A stretch of 64,000 nt of DNA from Ophiobolus disseminans (Eukaryota; Ascomycota; Dothideomycetes; Pleosporales; Phaeosphaeriaceae), in NCBI GenBank assembly GCA_010093685.1, contig MU006223.1, positions 1,094,495 to 1,158,494 on the forward strand. The letters run 5' to 3'. Each line of letters starts with the position of its first letter. Position 1 is the stretch's first letter. Position numbers and translations under genes: made by a program. Of the stretch, positions 1 through 12,293 are shown piece after piece. The notes under the pieces were generated by a model. That model saw only the letters and a list, made by a program, of their open reading frames with translations, was not told the origin of the DNA and did not search any database.

Positions 1-1880
1 CAGACGGGTCCCTGGGACTCGACGAGCATGCCGCGGCCGTTGTAGATGTCGATTTGAGCGTGATCATCCTGGTCAAGCTCGTGGTCCGCAGTCCAGAGCC
101 AGACGTTCTCGAAGTAACCATTGGACTCCTTGGTGATGTGCAGCTGCATGAAGGAACCGATGCACTCTGGGTTAGGAGCGTGCTGGGCGGTTGGGTTCTT
201 CTTGCAGTTGGAAGACTGGAGCTTAGTACCCTCGAAACCACCGACACGGAAATGGACGTCCCAGAGGCCAGCCTTGCCAGCTTCGGCGTTGATGTTCCAC
301 TCCATCAAGATACCACCTGGAGCGGGGCCCTGAGTGCTGATGATGGCGTCGGACATTTCGAAAGAGCCCTTGTCGCCGCTCTTCTTGCCAACACGGAAAC
401 CAGGTTTAGGGTCATCCATCTTGGAGAAGAACTCGCCAGTGATCAAGAACATGGTGTAGATCTCACCAACGATCTTGATGTTCTTCTCAGCAGGGATCTC
501 CACGGTCTTGGTGATGAGGTAGGCACCATGATCAGCGTGAAGAATCTCGCCTTCCTGAAGACCATCGATGGCGGCTTGGAGAGCAGCGGTGTCGTCAGTC
601 TTGCCATCACCCTTGGCGCCCTTGGACTTGAGGCTGACAAACTTGGAGACGTCGATGTTCTCATACTGGGGCTTGCTGCGCTCGAACCAACCGTTGTTAC
701 CTAGAAGGCTCTGGGGTTTGACAGGCGCACCGTTGACATCGCCCTGGACACGACCAGCTTGAGCTTGGCCGGCGGCCATAGCATTGCCTTGGGCCCAAGT
801 AGCGACCTTCTTTCCACCAGCAAGTAGGGCCTCGCCAGCAACGTTCTGCACGGCCGTCTTGCAGCCCTCAAAGTCGACATTGTCGATGATGAGGGAGCCA
901 CCGGTGTGAGGAATGCTGTCCTGTGTGAATGAGGTGTTGACGCCGATGGGGGTGTTTGTAAGCTTGCTGTCAAGAAGGAGAACAGAACCGACGGTCTGGT
1001 TTTGAGGGCTGTTGGCCATGTCGAGGCCGACCTTGCAGTTGTTGATGAAGATGCTCTTGAGAGTCCACAGCCAGTTCCAGTTCATAAAGATTGCGGTACC
1101 GCAGTCGTTGAACGTGAGGTTGCGAGTGGTGAATTGCTGAGAACCAAGGAAAGCACCGATGGCACCACCGTTGAAGATCAGGTCAGACATGAAGCCACCG
1201 GAACCGTTGTCTTGGAAGATACCCTTCTGCTCAGCACCAGCGTCGCCCTTGGCCATCTCGAAACGAATGTTTTGGAGGGAGGTAGCCTGTGACACTTGCC
1301 AATGAATACCGGCGGAGGCTTTGGTTTGTGTGATGTCGATGACGAAGTTGCGGACCTGGCGGTAGAAGTTGTTCTGGTTGGTGTACCAGTTGGCGCCGTT
1401 TCCACCGGGAATGTAAGGGTCTGCATCGATCACGGCCATACCCTCGAAACCAGCGGTAGCCTTGAGTACAGGCATGTTGTTGGCGTCGCCGACGAACTGC
1501 GTGTAGTAGTATTGGATGATGGGCTTGCTGACAAGGTAGGTACCGGCAGGGAAGTAGATGATGGCGGGGGTGGTAGTCGATGAGTCGCAGCCCTCGCCAC
1601 AACGTTTACCGTCAGCGATGATCTTGTTGATGACTTCCGTATCATCGGTGACGCCGTCGCCCTTGGCTCCGAGCTCCTTGACGTTGCGGAAGACCTTGTA
1701 GCCGGCGGGATCAGGGTTGAAGGGAGCTTGGCCCTGTCGCTTGATGCTCTCGAACCAGTAGCTAGATGCGCCGGCCTGCGGTACATTTTCTGCCTGTGCG
1801 ACGGGTGCTGCGGACGAGGGAGCTGCGGAGAGGAGGACGCGCAGCGTCAGAAGGAGCGCACCAGCACTAAATGCAACCAT
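1..1880 (-). CDS. Glucan 1,3-beta-glucosidase, GH55 family (partial)
   Basis: Secreted beta-1,3-glucanase that hydrolyses cell-wall or storage glucan. The reading starts at ATG 1880 and stays open without introns to the left edge, giving 626 codons, so the C-terminus is missing (family members are usually about 750-900 residues). Residues 1-24 form a signal peptide. A KR dipeptide near residue 47 could be a Kex2 site. Two pectate-lyase-like beta-helix modules each begin with the same kind of motif: GAKGDGVTDDT near residue 71 and GAKGDGKTDDT near residue 420. This duplicated architecture is the hallmark of GH55. Many Asn-rich beta-helix turns follow each motif. The family call is firm; exo versus endo action cannot be decided from this fragment. 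Confidence 0.9.
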   Translation of the reverse strand, partial: MVAFSAGALLLTLRVLLSAAPSSAAPVAQAENVPQAGASSYWFESIKRQGQAPFNPDPAGYKVFRNVKELGAKGDGVTDDTEVINKIIADGKRCGEGCDSSTTTPAIIYFPAGTYLVSKPIIQYYYTQFVGDANNMPVLKATAGFEGMAVIDADPYIPGGNGANWYTNQNNFYRQVRNFVIDITQTKASAGIHWQVSQATSLQNIRFEMAKGDAGAEQKGIFQDNGSGGFMSDLIFNGGAIGAFLGSQQFTTRNLTFNDCGTAIFMNWNWLWTLKSIFINNCKVGLDMANSPQNQTVGSVLLLDSKLTNTPIGVNTSFTQDSIPHTGGSLIIDNVDFEGCKTAVQNVAGEALLAGGKKVATWAQGNAMAAGQAQAGRVQGDVNGAPVKPQSLLGNNGWFERSKPQYENIDVSKFVSLKSKGAKGDGKTDDTAALQAAIDGLQEGEILHADHGAYLITKTVEIPAEKNIKIVGEIYTMFLITGEFFSKMDDPKPGFRVGKKSGDKGSFEMSDAIISTQGPAPGGILMEWNINAEAGKAGLWDVHFRVGGFEGTKLQSSNCKKNPTAQHAPNPECIGSFMQLHITKESNGYFENVWLWTADHELDQDDHAQIDIYNGRGMLVESQGPV

Positions 1881-3798
1881 GATGGTAGTGCGGGTGTTAA
1901 GATTGGGAGTTGTTAAGCGTCGAAGAAATGACGGATAATGCTGGAAATGAAGTCGTCAGTTGACCTGCAAGAGACGATAGACTGTAGTTGGTTTGGTGTT
2001 GTTGTGGTAATGCCAGGAATGCAGTGGTGGTTGCTTAAGTATGCGGTTGCCAGGCAACTAAAAGTTTGTGTAGGAAAAACGGTAGAAATGTTATGAGCAA
2101 GCTCTTTAACATCAAAGGAGTGACTGTGAACAACAAGAATTGAAGGGCAACACAATGGCGTTGTGAGCGGACCGAGAGCCTGCGTGAATGGAGCAGAAAG
2201 GGAAGGCGACCACATTGTATATATACAGAATAATGTAAAGGGCACTCACAATGGTCGCGCCGCGCCAATCAAGCTTATTGAATCTCCGTGTTTCAGTTCC
2301 TGAGTAGCCAGGGTGCGCTCTTCGTTCCGCTGGACGCGATCCATTGTACCCGGATCCAAATAGATTTTTCACATCCACCTTCACATCGCGCTGCCAACGC
2401 TGTTCAGCCGCTGATTCACCATCGCCAAACGCATCCTCTACACCATACAGCAAGCTGTCATCCTCTTTCGCCACCTCATGAGGCCTGTCGGCCACGTCTG
2501 CAGGCCACATTGCTTGCGACAGATGTGCCGAAGGAAGTGCTCTGGAATGCACGTCTGTGGCGGTGGAGCTCTTCCAAGATTACCTAGGGTTGCACTATAC
2601 AGGGTTCTTCAGACCTGTCTTTACAAAAAGCCCTTCCGCGCGTGAAACAACAGGGCGGCGATGGCCAGTCAGTGGTGGTTGAGTTCTGAGGTTCCGGCAA
2701 GGCGAGCGTTTGTGCCTAGCGAAGTGCAAGGATGAGTGGTCGACGCCACAACCGAGAGCAACTTGAAACGGTCCCTGAAACGGACTGCATCTACTGGCTG
2801 TGGTTGGCCACGAGGAGATGCAGCTGTCGCCGGCGCTTGAGCTGCAAGCAAGCTGCTGGTCGACAGCGAGCGACCATCTTGGACGCGACGGACCGCTAGA
2901 GACGGTGCTTGGGTGCACTACCGGCACTGCGATGCGCTGGCTGCCCCGTGTGCTGCTAAAAGAGTCACAAGAGGCCGCTTGGTCGACCACTTCATACGCC
3001 TATCGATATGCCGCACTTCACACATGCGACCTGCCTCGGCTGCATGTTAGGCGGGGTTCATTGACGCGCCTTCACAGTGCTCGTTCAGTCACGGTGAACC
3101 ACGTTGTCACAGATACAATACTCACGAACAAAGAACATGGGACGGGTACCACGCCACCCACACCCCACCCGCAGGCCCTGCCCAAATGACTACTGTAAGC
3201 CAGGACCGCACGATCTGCCAATTGCCGCCTGACGAACGTCCAACAATGTTTGATGCGATCCAGGATGAGGCGTGCGGCAAAGTGCAGATGTTTTATTTCA
3301 GGGCTGCATTGCCGCACAGATCTTTTATGCTTAAAACCACGTCAATTACTGATGTGGCCAATGAGGTTGGAAATGGGCGATTCACTTGTTCTAGCCCCGA
3401 GGGAATATCTACGATAAAGTGCATTTGTCTCAGGCTGTTGAGGATACTTGGGTGGCAGGGGGGAGAGCACGTACGACTGGTTTGGCAAGACTGAGGAAAT
3501 TAACCTCTCATCAGATGCACACTGTTTCGCACATGCTTACCGTTGCTCGGCTCCGAATCCTGCACCCCTCTATGCGTCGCATACTGGCATATGGCACGAG
3601 AGCCTTAGTAAATCCCGATGTCATTGAAGATACCCTAACACCTATCTGCCCATGTCTTGGTCGTAAGCTCTGCTTAAACATAACCACAAGTCTCGTATAC
3701 TTTTACAGTCCTACGAGAGGATTAACGAAGCGCTCCATGCTTGCGCCTTCTCCCATACCACACTTGGTGCTCGTCCACTCGGACGTCCTGGTCACGCT
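1881..3798. other. Intergenic region, no supported gene
   Basis: About 1.9 kb between the GH55 start and the 3' end of the next gene. Several reading frames of 100-150 codons occur on both strands, but none shows a recognisable domain, a plausible codon pattern or splice-linked continuation. The GH55 upstream part includes a TATA-like run at 2218-2225. Nothing else is supported. Confidence 0.6.
2218..2225 (-). promoter_or_regulatory. Possible TATA element of the GH55 gene
   Basis: TATATATA lies about 340 bases upstream of the GH55 start codon, so it would imply a long 5' leader. It is supported only by sequence and position. Confidence 0.25.
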
Positions 3799-4540
3799 TT
3801 AGACCTCCGTCATCTCCTTGCCCTTGCCCTTGCCGCCTTCCTCAGGCTGCTGAGCCTGCTCAGCACGCGCGGCACCTTCGCCTAGGAAGTCCTCTGAGTC
3901 TCGGTACTGGATCGGGTCTGCTTCAATATCGAGGTACTCTTCTCCACGGAGGAGGCTGTAGCCCTTCTTTGTCACAGTTTCGGTTGTAGCGGGGATGAAC
4001 TTCGCTTGACAGTCGGGGCACTTTTGACAAGCGCTGCCTTGGTTGTTGATCGCCGAGAGAATAGCGGAGGGGACGTCATTCAGTATGAAATAGATGTGAA
4101 TGAACCTAACCACATCAGCAAGTTGTAGCTTTGGGCACCAACAAAAGGACCTACATATTCAGGATCATGGGAGCTGTGGTGTATCCAACCAACAACCCAA
4201 AACCTCCTTCGCCGAACTCCTTGATTTCAACTGTCCAGCAGGGTATCAATACGGCGATATATGCGAAAACCGAGACTAGATCTAGAGCTTTGAATGCTAA
4301 AGCACGAGGACTCTTGCCGTGCTTTCGCATGTACTGTAGTGCTGCCGAAGAAGCGACCACAGTCAAAGCCAGGGGAATAAAGACAAAACAGAATGCCGTC
4401 ACATGTCGACGAGCCCAGCGGTGACGTTGATGTGCCAACGAGACAACGGTTGCAGCGATAGTCAAAGGGAACGTGATGGCCGTAGCGAGGTATGTAAGGA
4501 GTCGGAGGGGTCGTTCGAGGGACATGTTGGTTGACTGCAT
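3799..4540 (-). CDS. Small four-helix membrane protein, unknown function
   Basis: Two exons: 4540-4155 and 4105-3799, with a 49-base intron (GTAGGT..TTAG, branch TGCTGATG). The spliced protein is 230 residues. ATG 4540 is the first in-frame ATG. Four hydrophobic segments are visible: about residues 11-33, 41-63, 76-97 and 104-131. The intron falls inside the fourth helix and splicing keeps that helix continuous, which supports the model. After the helices comes a short segment with CQKCPDC (two CxxC-like pairs) and then an acidic, Lys/Gly-rich soluble tail. I do not recognise the family. The topology resembles other small fungal four-TM proteins, and no function is claimed. Confidence 0.7.
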
Positions 4541-5157
4541 TGTTGCTGTTTCCAAGACGGAGTCGAAAGAGTATCGATATCGAAGTGTAACGATAGTGAC
4601 CTCGGGATGGTGGCTTTTGCAGGTTAATAAGGAACACAAGGCAACAACGATCCTGCTGCGACGAGAGCGTCCACGGGGTTGCTGTAGGAATACCGCCAGG
4701 CGTCCAGCCAAGGCGGACCCGAGTGATCGAACTCGAACCAATGATAGCGCGAAGGAGGTGGCTGAGCGAGGTTTTATGTGAACTGAAACGGTTTAGCGCT
4801 ACAGTTGGCGGGGCGTGAGGCATGTAGGACGCGTACGCGTCTGCGCAGTAGCTAATTTGCGGCTATAAGCTCGAATCCTACACGTTACAACATAGCCGTG
4901 CTAAATGCGCGGAGAAAGTGTACGGTAAATCGTGGTGCAAACCACTTCGCATAGACAAGCCTGCAGCTTTCATTGACCTTGGTTTTGTTGGACTTGTATG
5001 GCATACGCTTCCCAAGTTCGTGAGACGTTCGAGAAGGGAATACAGTTCGCTACGACCATTGTCCCGGAACGTTTAAGGTTAGACAGACGTCACCTAGACA
5101 GCACTGATTGCACATCGTTCTCGATAGAGCTCTAAGATGCTTGACCCTTTGCGATCA
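4541..5157. other. Intergenic region, nothing recognised
   Basis: About 0.6 kb between the start of the four-helix protein and the 3' end of the aminotransferase gene, both on the minus strand. It should hold the promoter of the former. No RNA gene, repeat or domain was seen. Confidence 0.5.
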
Positions 5158-7085
5158 TTACCAGAAATTCTTCGCTTGGCCTTCTGTAGCAACAGGCTGG
5201 GTACCTTGCTCGCCCGTTTCTCCTTGCATTTTACGTATGACGACAGCGAGGCGTGAAATACCCTCTGCCAGCATGTCTTCGTCTTCCCACTGCAGCAAAT
5301 TAGTAGATTCTTCTCAACAAGACATAACAGTCTTACAGCAAAACATATTCTAATGTCATTCCCGAAAGATGTACTGGGGTGTTCAGTGTCTCCCGGGACC
5401 TCAAAGATCTCGCCCTGTAACACGTCACTAGTCAGCTGCCCCTAAGACATGGGTCGGACCCGGTGACTTACCTGTGCAACTACAACGTTCTCATCCTCCT
5501 TTGCACGTTGCGCAAGGACCGCCCCCTTCAGTGGATGAGGCAGGGTCAACCAAATGAAGTATCCTCCGACTACTTCTCGGTCTGTTTGCGGTAGCCGAAC
5601 GCCCAGCGGTATGAGCTCCTTGTTGATGACTTCCACCATCTTACGATATCTCTTGCAGTACGAAGGCTGTAATGTGTGGTACACAAAATGTTGAAGCTCA
5701 CCGGTGGCTAGGGTTTCGGCCACAAAGCATGCGGTAAGCTGGCTAGGGGCGCCGCCTGAACGACTCGAACCTCTGGGTATCTGTTAGCCGTCATGTCGTA
5801 TTAATCGAAGGGTATGACTTTTCGCGTGTCGGAGCGACACGTTCAAGTAACATGAATAAGCTTCGGATCTCACTGTCTAGCTGCATGAGCGAGCAACGTA
5901 GATTTTGACGGTAGCTAGTGGTAGTTGTATGCGTAGAAATCATAAAGGGCAACTCACGTTTGCGAGACACCATACGCCAGCTTTATCGTCCCTTCACACC
6001 ACCCAGTGCGCAAACCTGGTCCACAAATCTTTGAGAAGCTGGCATTCGAGACAGCGTTGCCAAAGCCATCTGCGTCAGCTCTTTCAGCACCGCCATCGAG
6101 GTAACGGTCAACGTCGACTATACGAGGTAATACGGCTTTCTCGAGTGACATTGTTCGGGTAGTAAGACTTGATGGCCATTGCAGAAAGTCATAGACATCG
6201 TCGGTAATGACGAGAGCATCATACTCGCGCGCAATGCGAACCAGCTCTTGTCGCCTGCGGAGGCTCATCGTCTTAAAACTAGGATTCGAGAACGTAGGGA
6301 CAGCATAAATAATATGTTTGTAGATCTTGCCCCATGGGCGTGATGGTTTGATACGCTAAATCTCGGTTAGTACTTACATACAAAATGACTTTAGACAGTA
6401 TGACAGGAGTTGAAAGCTCAGTGTATGGAACCATTCTGTGATCATATGTTGCCTACAGCATGACTTACCGGCTTATTGTTCCCAGAAGCTTTGGCCTTGT
6501 GTTCGCTCTTTCTGATCTCCCAGCGAAGATACTCAATGTCGATACCTTCATCGTCTTCTGGTATGGCGCGTAGCTTCTCATGGAATCCAGCGTCCTCAAA
6601 CATACGAAATGAGAGCATATATGCTGGTGCTACTACCCACACGTTTCGAGTATAGACAGGATCCGTAAAAACCTGAAGCAAGCATGCCAGATTTTGGGAA
6701 GCACCGCCCGTGATACAGACGCGCTCTTCAGCGACAGGGTCCACAGGTTGATAGAAGTCTGTCAGCCACGAGGCTACATTCTTACGAAGTCTGGAATCTC
6801 CTGGATCCGGACCGTAAGACATAGCAGGGAAAGCAATATTCTGATCCTTGAGCACATTGTGGGTTGCTTTGTCGAGCAGTTGAGTAGGCAAAAGCGAGGG
6901 ATTGGGCCATCTGAACGAAGTGTTACTAAATGCTGACTGGACCCGCAACGCTTTTGGAGGCCGTGTAATGCTAGAAAGGGGTTGTGGGACACCGAGCGCG
7001 GTGAAGCTGACAATTACCCTCTTAGCAAATTCACCAGCTTCTTCGTGCTGGTCGCCGATCCGGCTACATCCGAAAAGGCACCCAT
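5158..7085 (-). CDS. PLP-dependent class I/II aminotransferase, six exons
   Basis: Fold-type I PLP enzyme of the fungal group related to yeast YER152C and 2-aminoadipate-type transaminases; the substrate is not predictable. Exons: 7085-7018, 6910-6469, 6355-5958, 5772-5472, 5414-5337 and 5289-5158. They join in phase to 472 residues. All donors are GTAAxx or GTGAGT. Landmarks: an N-terminal NLLRGWPNPSLLP segment split by intron 1, YGPDPGDSRLR near 70, TDDVYDFLQW (221-230, PLP-contacting Asp/Tyr), and ASFSKICGPGLRTGW with the predicted Schiff-base lysine K279. The segment around N194 reads NPSFKT where a Gly normally follows the Ser. Introns 1-3 (107, 113 and 185 bases) are longer than usual for this window, but the flanking protein sequence is continuous across each. 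Confidence 0.88.
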
Positions 7086-7930
7086 GTTGTATTGTACGAT
7101 TCTTGGGGAAGGCGTAGCCTGGGCGTCGGATATGGTCAGGTACCGAGCGTGTGGGTCGTGTGAAGAGCGAGAAAGAGGTGTCCCACCAGCGAAAAGAGGT
7201 TGCGAGCTAGCTTATCTCAGACGGCACAAAGCCCATTTGGTTTCTTGAACAGGCACGACAGGTTTCACCAAGGTTGCATGTGGCTCACGTGGGAGCGGCG
7301 CTACTGCTCGCCGCGTGCGGTCCATGCGAAAAGAGGGACACATGAGCATTACGTCATCGCTTCGCCTACCGGCACGACATATCAGCTTCGAGCTCGTACA
7401 AACAGATATTGGAAGCACCATTCGATTGCTGACGGCGCCAGACTCGCCACGTGAAAGGCGATTGTTGGGGCTTTGAAATAGGCGTCCATGAAAACACTGC
7501 GCCGGAGGACTGCGGCAGCCTCTTTGAGGCGCAGGTCCCCAACAGGCCGCTCGCCGGGAAGATCTTTTTGGGTGCAAGAGGGGCCAAAAGGTTCCGGGGC
7601 GGATTTTTCGCGAATCACATGGCCAGAGCAGCTTGCGAATCGTCATACCCAGCACTAATCCTAGCCACAGCTCGCCCTTTTACTGTTACAGACAACTGCC
7701 CGGATCTGCGACGGATCAGGGCTATGTCAAATATAGACCCGGCTCCTGCTAGTGTTGGAGCTGTAAACCTCTCCCTCGGTACATGTCTGCCGCTTCAGCT
7801 CTGCGTGATTCCTGTTTGTTATTTTGCGTTTCCTCGTAGCCCCTATGCTCTCCGGCACAGCGACACCTATTAATCTAACCAACTGCGAGCCATACCTGGG
7901 TAGCATCACAGCCTTTCACCTATTCTAAGC
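7086..7930. other. Divergent intergenic region
   Basis: About 0.85 kb between two divergently transcribed genes, so it should carry both promoters. Several overlapping frames of 70-147 codons occur on both strands, but none has domain or codon support. No repeat was recognised. Confidence 0.5.
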
Positions 7931-10598
7931 ATGTTGGGCGACAAAAAGAAGTCGAGCAACCGACTATCCGGTCTCTTCTCGAAGGCGCCATCAGACACGC
8001 CTGACACCAAATCCGCGCCTGCAAACCCCTCCCAGTCGACCGGCCGACTCACCAAAGTTAAAAACCGCATCTCGTCTGCTACACACCTCGCGCCAGAGTA
8101 CCCCCCGCCTACGCCACCGAATGCCCCACGCCATGTCTCGCTGAACAATCCCACCATCCAGCCGGTAGAGACCGCAGACTCGGCCGTGCTAGAGCCCCTC
8201 GAGCCTCCGCATGCGCCCGCTCTTGCGGTGCCGAGATCAAGAAATGCGTCGCCGTCGGGCAGCAGAACGAGCAGCCGGCCCGGTACACCAAGCGACTCAG
8301 CAACGGAGGGCAATTTGAAGAAGCTGAGGCGGAGGAGCAAGATGTTTGGTGGCAGTCAAGCTGGTGACGAGGCGACTGGCGGTGTTTCACAAGTGTCCAA
8401 CAAGCCGCTCGCATGGATAGCGGGGCATAAAGGGAAGGTACCATACAACCTAGCCATGCTGCTAAGCGGGGAGAGGGTCCCTGAGTTATGGTAACTACCT
8501 CCAATATTACTAATGGGAAACGGATGCTAACACCGTGTTTGCGTCTGGCAGGGATCAAGAGGGCGACACCTTCATCTACCTCTTCCCGCGAACCTCCGGC
8601 AAGGGTCCTTCCTTCCGCATCGACTCGTCCGTGTACGCCGCATCGCAACTGCTTACCCGACTCGTCCACGGCAGCCTATACAGCGATACCGGCGTTGCGA
8701 CACCACAAGAGGAACGGCCATCGCGCCGTGTCTCGCGCGAGGTGACCGGGCAGTCCCGGACAGCGTCGCCTGACCAGAGCCAGATTGGTAGCTCCGATGG
8801 GTCCAAGGGGTCAAGGGCTCTGAGCGATGCGACCGAGGACGACCACACGGAGCGGCATCTGTACATGCCGATATCGCTAGGCTCCGACAAGGCCGTAACT
8901 CCACAAGAACAGCCGCTGAGCATGAGCGACACCGACACGCTCGTGACCTACCGCAACTTCTTCGCTTTCCTCATTGGTCAGTCGCTGGTTGCAACCGAGC
9001 GACACTCGGACATCTTCGACATCTTCCTCAGGATCGCCGACATACTGCATCACTATGCATTCTCCAATGTCGATGGCTCTAGTTTCGGAGAGGTTGCATC
9101 GTCAAGTTTCGACTGCTACGTGGAAGAGCTGAACCTAGGAGACGTGAGGCATAGTCGCGAGAAGACAATCGAGGCCATTGTCCTTGGCGAGAAGATGCGC
9201 TCTATGTCACTGTACACCGAGGGCTTTGTTCATGCGGCCGGGAAGTTCGATAGCATCAAGGAGCTACAGTCACCGAAGTTTGAGATGATTAGTCCTAAGA
9301 CAGCCACGCGGATCGCGCGAGCAGCCATGGATTTAGACAACCGAGAAGGCATAATCAACTCAAAGCTCAGGGACTTCGAGTTTCCTGCCATTTTCTCGGG
9401 CATCATGAACAGTGCAATGGCGGAAGAGGGAAAGACAATGAACTTCAAGAAGTGGCGGGCGGCGTTCAACAACACACGATCTTTCATTGTTGATTACTAC
9501 AAAGCAAAGTACGGGTCATGGCTTCCCAAAGCGAAGTCGAAGAAGAACAACCTGACAACAAGCGGACTGAATCGATTAGTGTTGCTCGATATCTACCGCG
9601 ACATGTCAAGTCTCTACGATCTCTTGGTAGACAGGACTAACTTGACGATTCGCACTGCGGACGGATTCTTGGCGGAAGACGAAGGCAAAGATTACGAGTC
9701 GGTCGTACGTCGCGCGCTTCGAAAAGTCCTTAGCGAGTATGACCGAAGCACGCCACCGGTGCAGCCACCGGTGCCTTTCGATCTCCCATTGTACCCGACA
9801 TTGAAGGGTTCCCAAACTGGAGACTACAAGAAGGATGCCAAATTACGAGGTAAGAAGATGCACAAAGATGAGGTCCTGAAGGCTTTGAAACAGTCACACA
9901 ACATCGACGCCGAGCAACAGACGCCCTTCCTAGAAGCATTTCGAAACTTCGAGTTCAAGACGGCTTCCGGCTCCTCCATGGATGACTTTTGGGATGTGAG
10001 AAGCGGTCAATGGCTACTTCTCTATGCCGTCATTCAGTCGTTACCTATGCTTGTTGTCGACGCACCTGGCGTCCGCTTTACCGAGGGCGTCGAATACTTC
10101 CTCTGTGAAGTACCTCGTAGTGGGATACCATGGGGCCGCGAAGATACTACGCGAACGCGAACATGGTTCGGCGTTGGAGGAGGGGCCCAGGTTGTCAGCC
10201 TACCCACGGATATTGTCGAACATGGTGTGGAAGGCGTCTTCCGACGGTCACACTGCTGGAAAAAGGCACAACAATGGGCGGCAAACGACGCGCTTCTGAA
10301 TGCAGCGATGCAGGAGTTGAGTGTCAACGCTGCGCCCCTTCCACCACCCCCAGGGCTGCTCGACCCGGCTGCAGCTGGCGGCCGTTCCCGATCGCAGAGT
10401 CCTGCTCCCGACCGGCGACGAGAGAGTGTGATGAACCTCGGTCTCGAAGCCCTTCCGCTTCCGCCTGGCGTTGCACCACCGACTGCCAATTCGCCTCAGA
10501 TAAGACCTGCATCGAGCAGCGATCCAAGCAAGACTTTTGATGCGATACTTGGAACGAGCGCAGCGCCACCTGTCAAAGATAAGAAGAAGAAGAAATGA
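7931..10598 (+). CDS. Large conserved fungal protein (DUF8004-like), unknown function
   Basis: Two exons, 7931-8490 and 8552-10598, separated by a 61-base intron with a TGCTAAC branch point. The spliced protein is 868 residues. Residues 1-155 are disordered, basic and Ser/Pro-rich. The conserved core starts near YNLAMLLSGERVPELW, where the intron splits the Trp codon, and runs to about residue 730. It is mostly helical, with a DTLVTYRNFFAFLIGQSL segment and a C-terminal FWDVRSGQWLLLYAVIQSLP segment. The tail is Pro-rich and ends in a lysine run. From memory this resembles filamentous-fungal proteins annotated DUF8004; that link is unverified. No catalytic motif is visible. Confidence 0.8.
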
Positions 10599-11003
10599 TA
10601 GATTTACGATGGAATATAGGACGACTTTGATGCATAGCAAAACACACTGGGATAGTTGATTGACGTGTAAATACTGAACGCCATTTGCGAACGATCTATA
10701 TAATACTTTCGAAGCTCTGTTGGTGGCACGGTTTGGGTTGCCGCCATGATACTGCGTTGGATAATTCTGTTTGAGGAAGAAGTATTGTAATTTTTGTAGT
10801 ACACTCTGTTCGAATCCAAACATAAAGTCATAGACCTGATCTAAATACAGCAGCCGTCTTATCGGTGTCTATCGCGTGTTGTCGCGCACCGGCCCGAGCT
10901 CCGATATCGAACTGTTGTATTTACCCACTCGATTGCCACAACCTGCCAAAGCTATCGTGAGCACACGACATTTGTTGCTCCTGAACCTATTCAAACGCAC
11001 AGC
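10599..11003. other. Short intergenic region
   Basis: About 0.4 kb between tandem plus-strand genes. It holds the 3' region of the DUF8004-like gene and the promoter of the sideroflexin gene. Nothing else was recognised. Confidence 0.5.
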
Positions 11004-12293
11004 ATGACGTCGTCGCTGCCTGGCAATCGCGACTTGCCCGTCTCCCAGTACGACCTCAGCACGTACTGGGGGCGCGTGCAGCAATCGGCCACCATATCAG
11101 ACCCGAGGTGAGACAGCTGCACAAAGAACAACTCCTTGCGCGCTGGGTGTGGTGAGTACCACTACCATTAGCTTTCAATTGTATTTAAGTACTTCACCGC
11201 GACCAATTGCTGATTCTATGCTATGCAGAACACTCTTCACATCCGCAGCCGGCCTCGAGAATGCGAAACAACTCGTCACAGCGTACAAGATGGGCAAGAT
11301 ACGGGATATGACACCAGAGCTGTGGGAGGCGAAGAAGACAATAGACTCTACATTGCATCCTGGTATGTGTGGTGTGCATTGGAGGCCATGGAGTCGTGTA
11401 CTGACGGCATACAGATACGGGACAGCCAGTCTTCATGCCCTTCCGCATGTCCTGCTTCGTCATATCCAACTTGGTCGTCACAGGTGGAATGCTTACACCA
11501 GGTCTTGGGGTATGCAACAATCGTTGAACTAGAGAAGACAAGTACTAAGATATGGAAGACGGCAGGAACACTAGGTTGGCAGATCACAAATCAGTCGCTC
11601 AATGTCGGCATTAACTTCTCGAACGCGAATAAGTCGACACCGCTTACCACATCCACAATCGTCAAGTCGTACTTCACGGCCGTGACGGCATCGTGCGGTG
11701 TCGCGCTCGGTCTCAACGCGCTCGTACCCCGCCTCAAGAGCCTCTCGCCAAATGCAAAGGTGGTTGCGGGCCGCCTCGTGCCGTTCACCGCTGTCGCATT
11801 CGCAGGTGTCCTGAATGTTTTCCTCATGCGGGGCGAAGAGATACGCCAGGGCATCGACGTGTTTCCTGTCTTGACAGAAGAGGAGAAATACAAGGTTGAA
11901 ACGGGCGAGCTCGAGGTCAAATCGCTGGGCAGAAGCAAGAAAGCTGCCACGCTCGCCGTAGGAGAGACAGCCGTGAGCCGGGTGCTGAACGCGACGCCAA
12001 TCATGGTGCTCCCGCCTCTGATACTGGTCAGGCTGCAGAAGACAGACTGGCTGAAGCAGCGGCCCCGCATGGTGACGCCTGTCAACCTGGGTGAGTCTCG
12101 GCGATTTTGGGGGCTGGATGGTGGGATCAGCTGACAGCTAAAAGGACTTATTCTCACAACATCTATCTTCGCACTGCCACTTGCGCTGGCTGCATTTCCG
12201 CAGCGGCAGGCTGTGGGTGCTAAGACGCTGGAGGCTGAGTTCCATGAGCGCGGTGGTAAAGATGGTATGGTGGAGTTTAACCGTGGCATTTAA
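11004..12293 (+). CDS. FSF1: Sideroflexin, mitochondrial carrier (Fsf1-like)
   Basis: Sideroflexins sit in the mitochondrial inner membrane; the animal members SFXN1/3 transport serine for one-carbon metabolism. Five exons join in phase to 337 residues: 11004-11107, 11229-11362, 11415-11509, 11559-12090 and 12145-12293. Introns are 121, 52, 49 and 54 bases. The family motif HPDTG lies at 78-82 and is itself split by intron 2, so the joint is well constrained. PFRMS follows, then an NQSLNVGINFSNANKS segment and about five hydrophobic stretches. The length matches the family (about 320-340). The third intron uses an AAG acceptor chosen because it alone keeps the frame. Confidence 0.92.

Noticed and set aside
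3186..3802. Possible gene on overlapping plus-strand ORFs
   Set aside because: No domain, no splice continuity and unremarkable composition.
4151..4741. Longer N-terminus for the four-helix protein
   Set aside because: The extension begins at a non-ATG codon; the first in-frame ATG is 4540 and the upstream part is basic low-complexity sequence.
7212..7873. ORFs in the divergent gap before the DUF8004-like gene
   Set aside because: Overlapping frames on both strands with no protein-like features.
11591..12289. 232-codon minus-strand ORF
   Set aside because: Antisense to sideroflexin exons 4 and 5.
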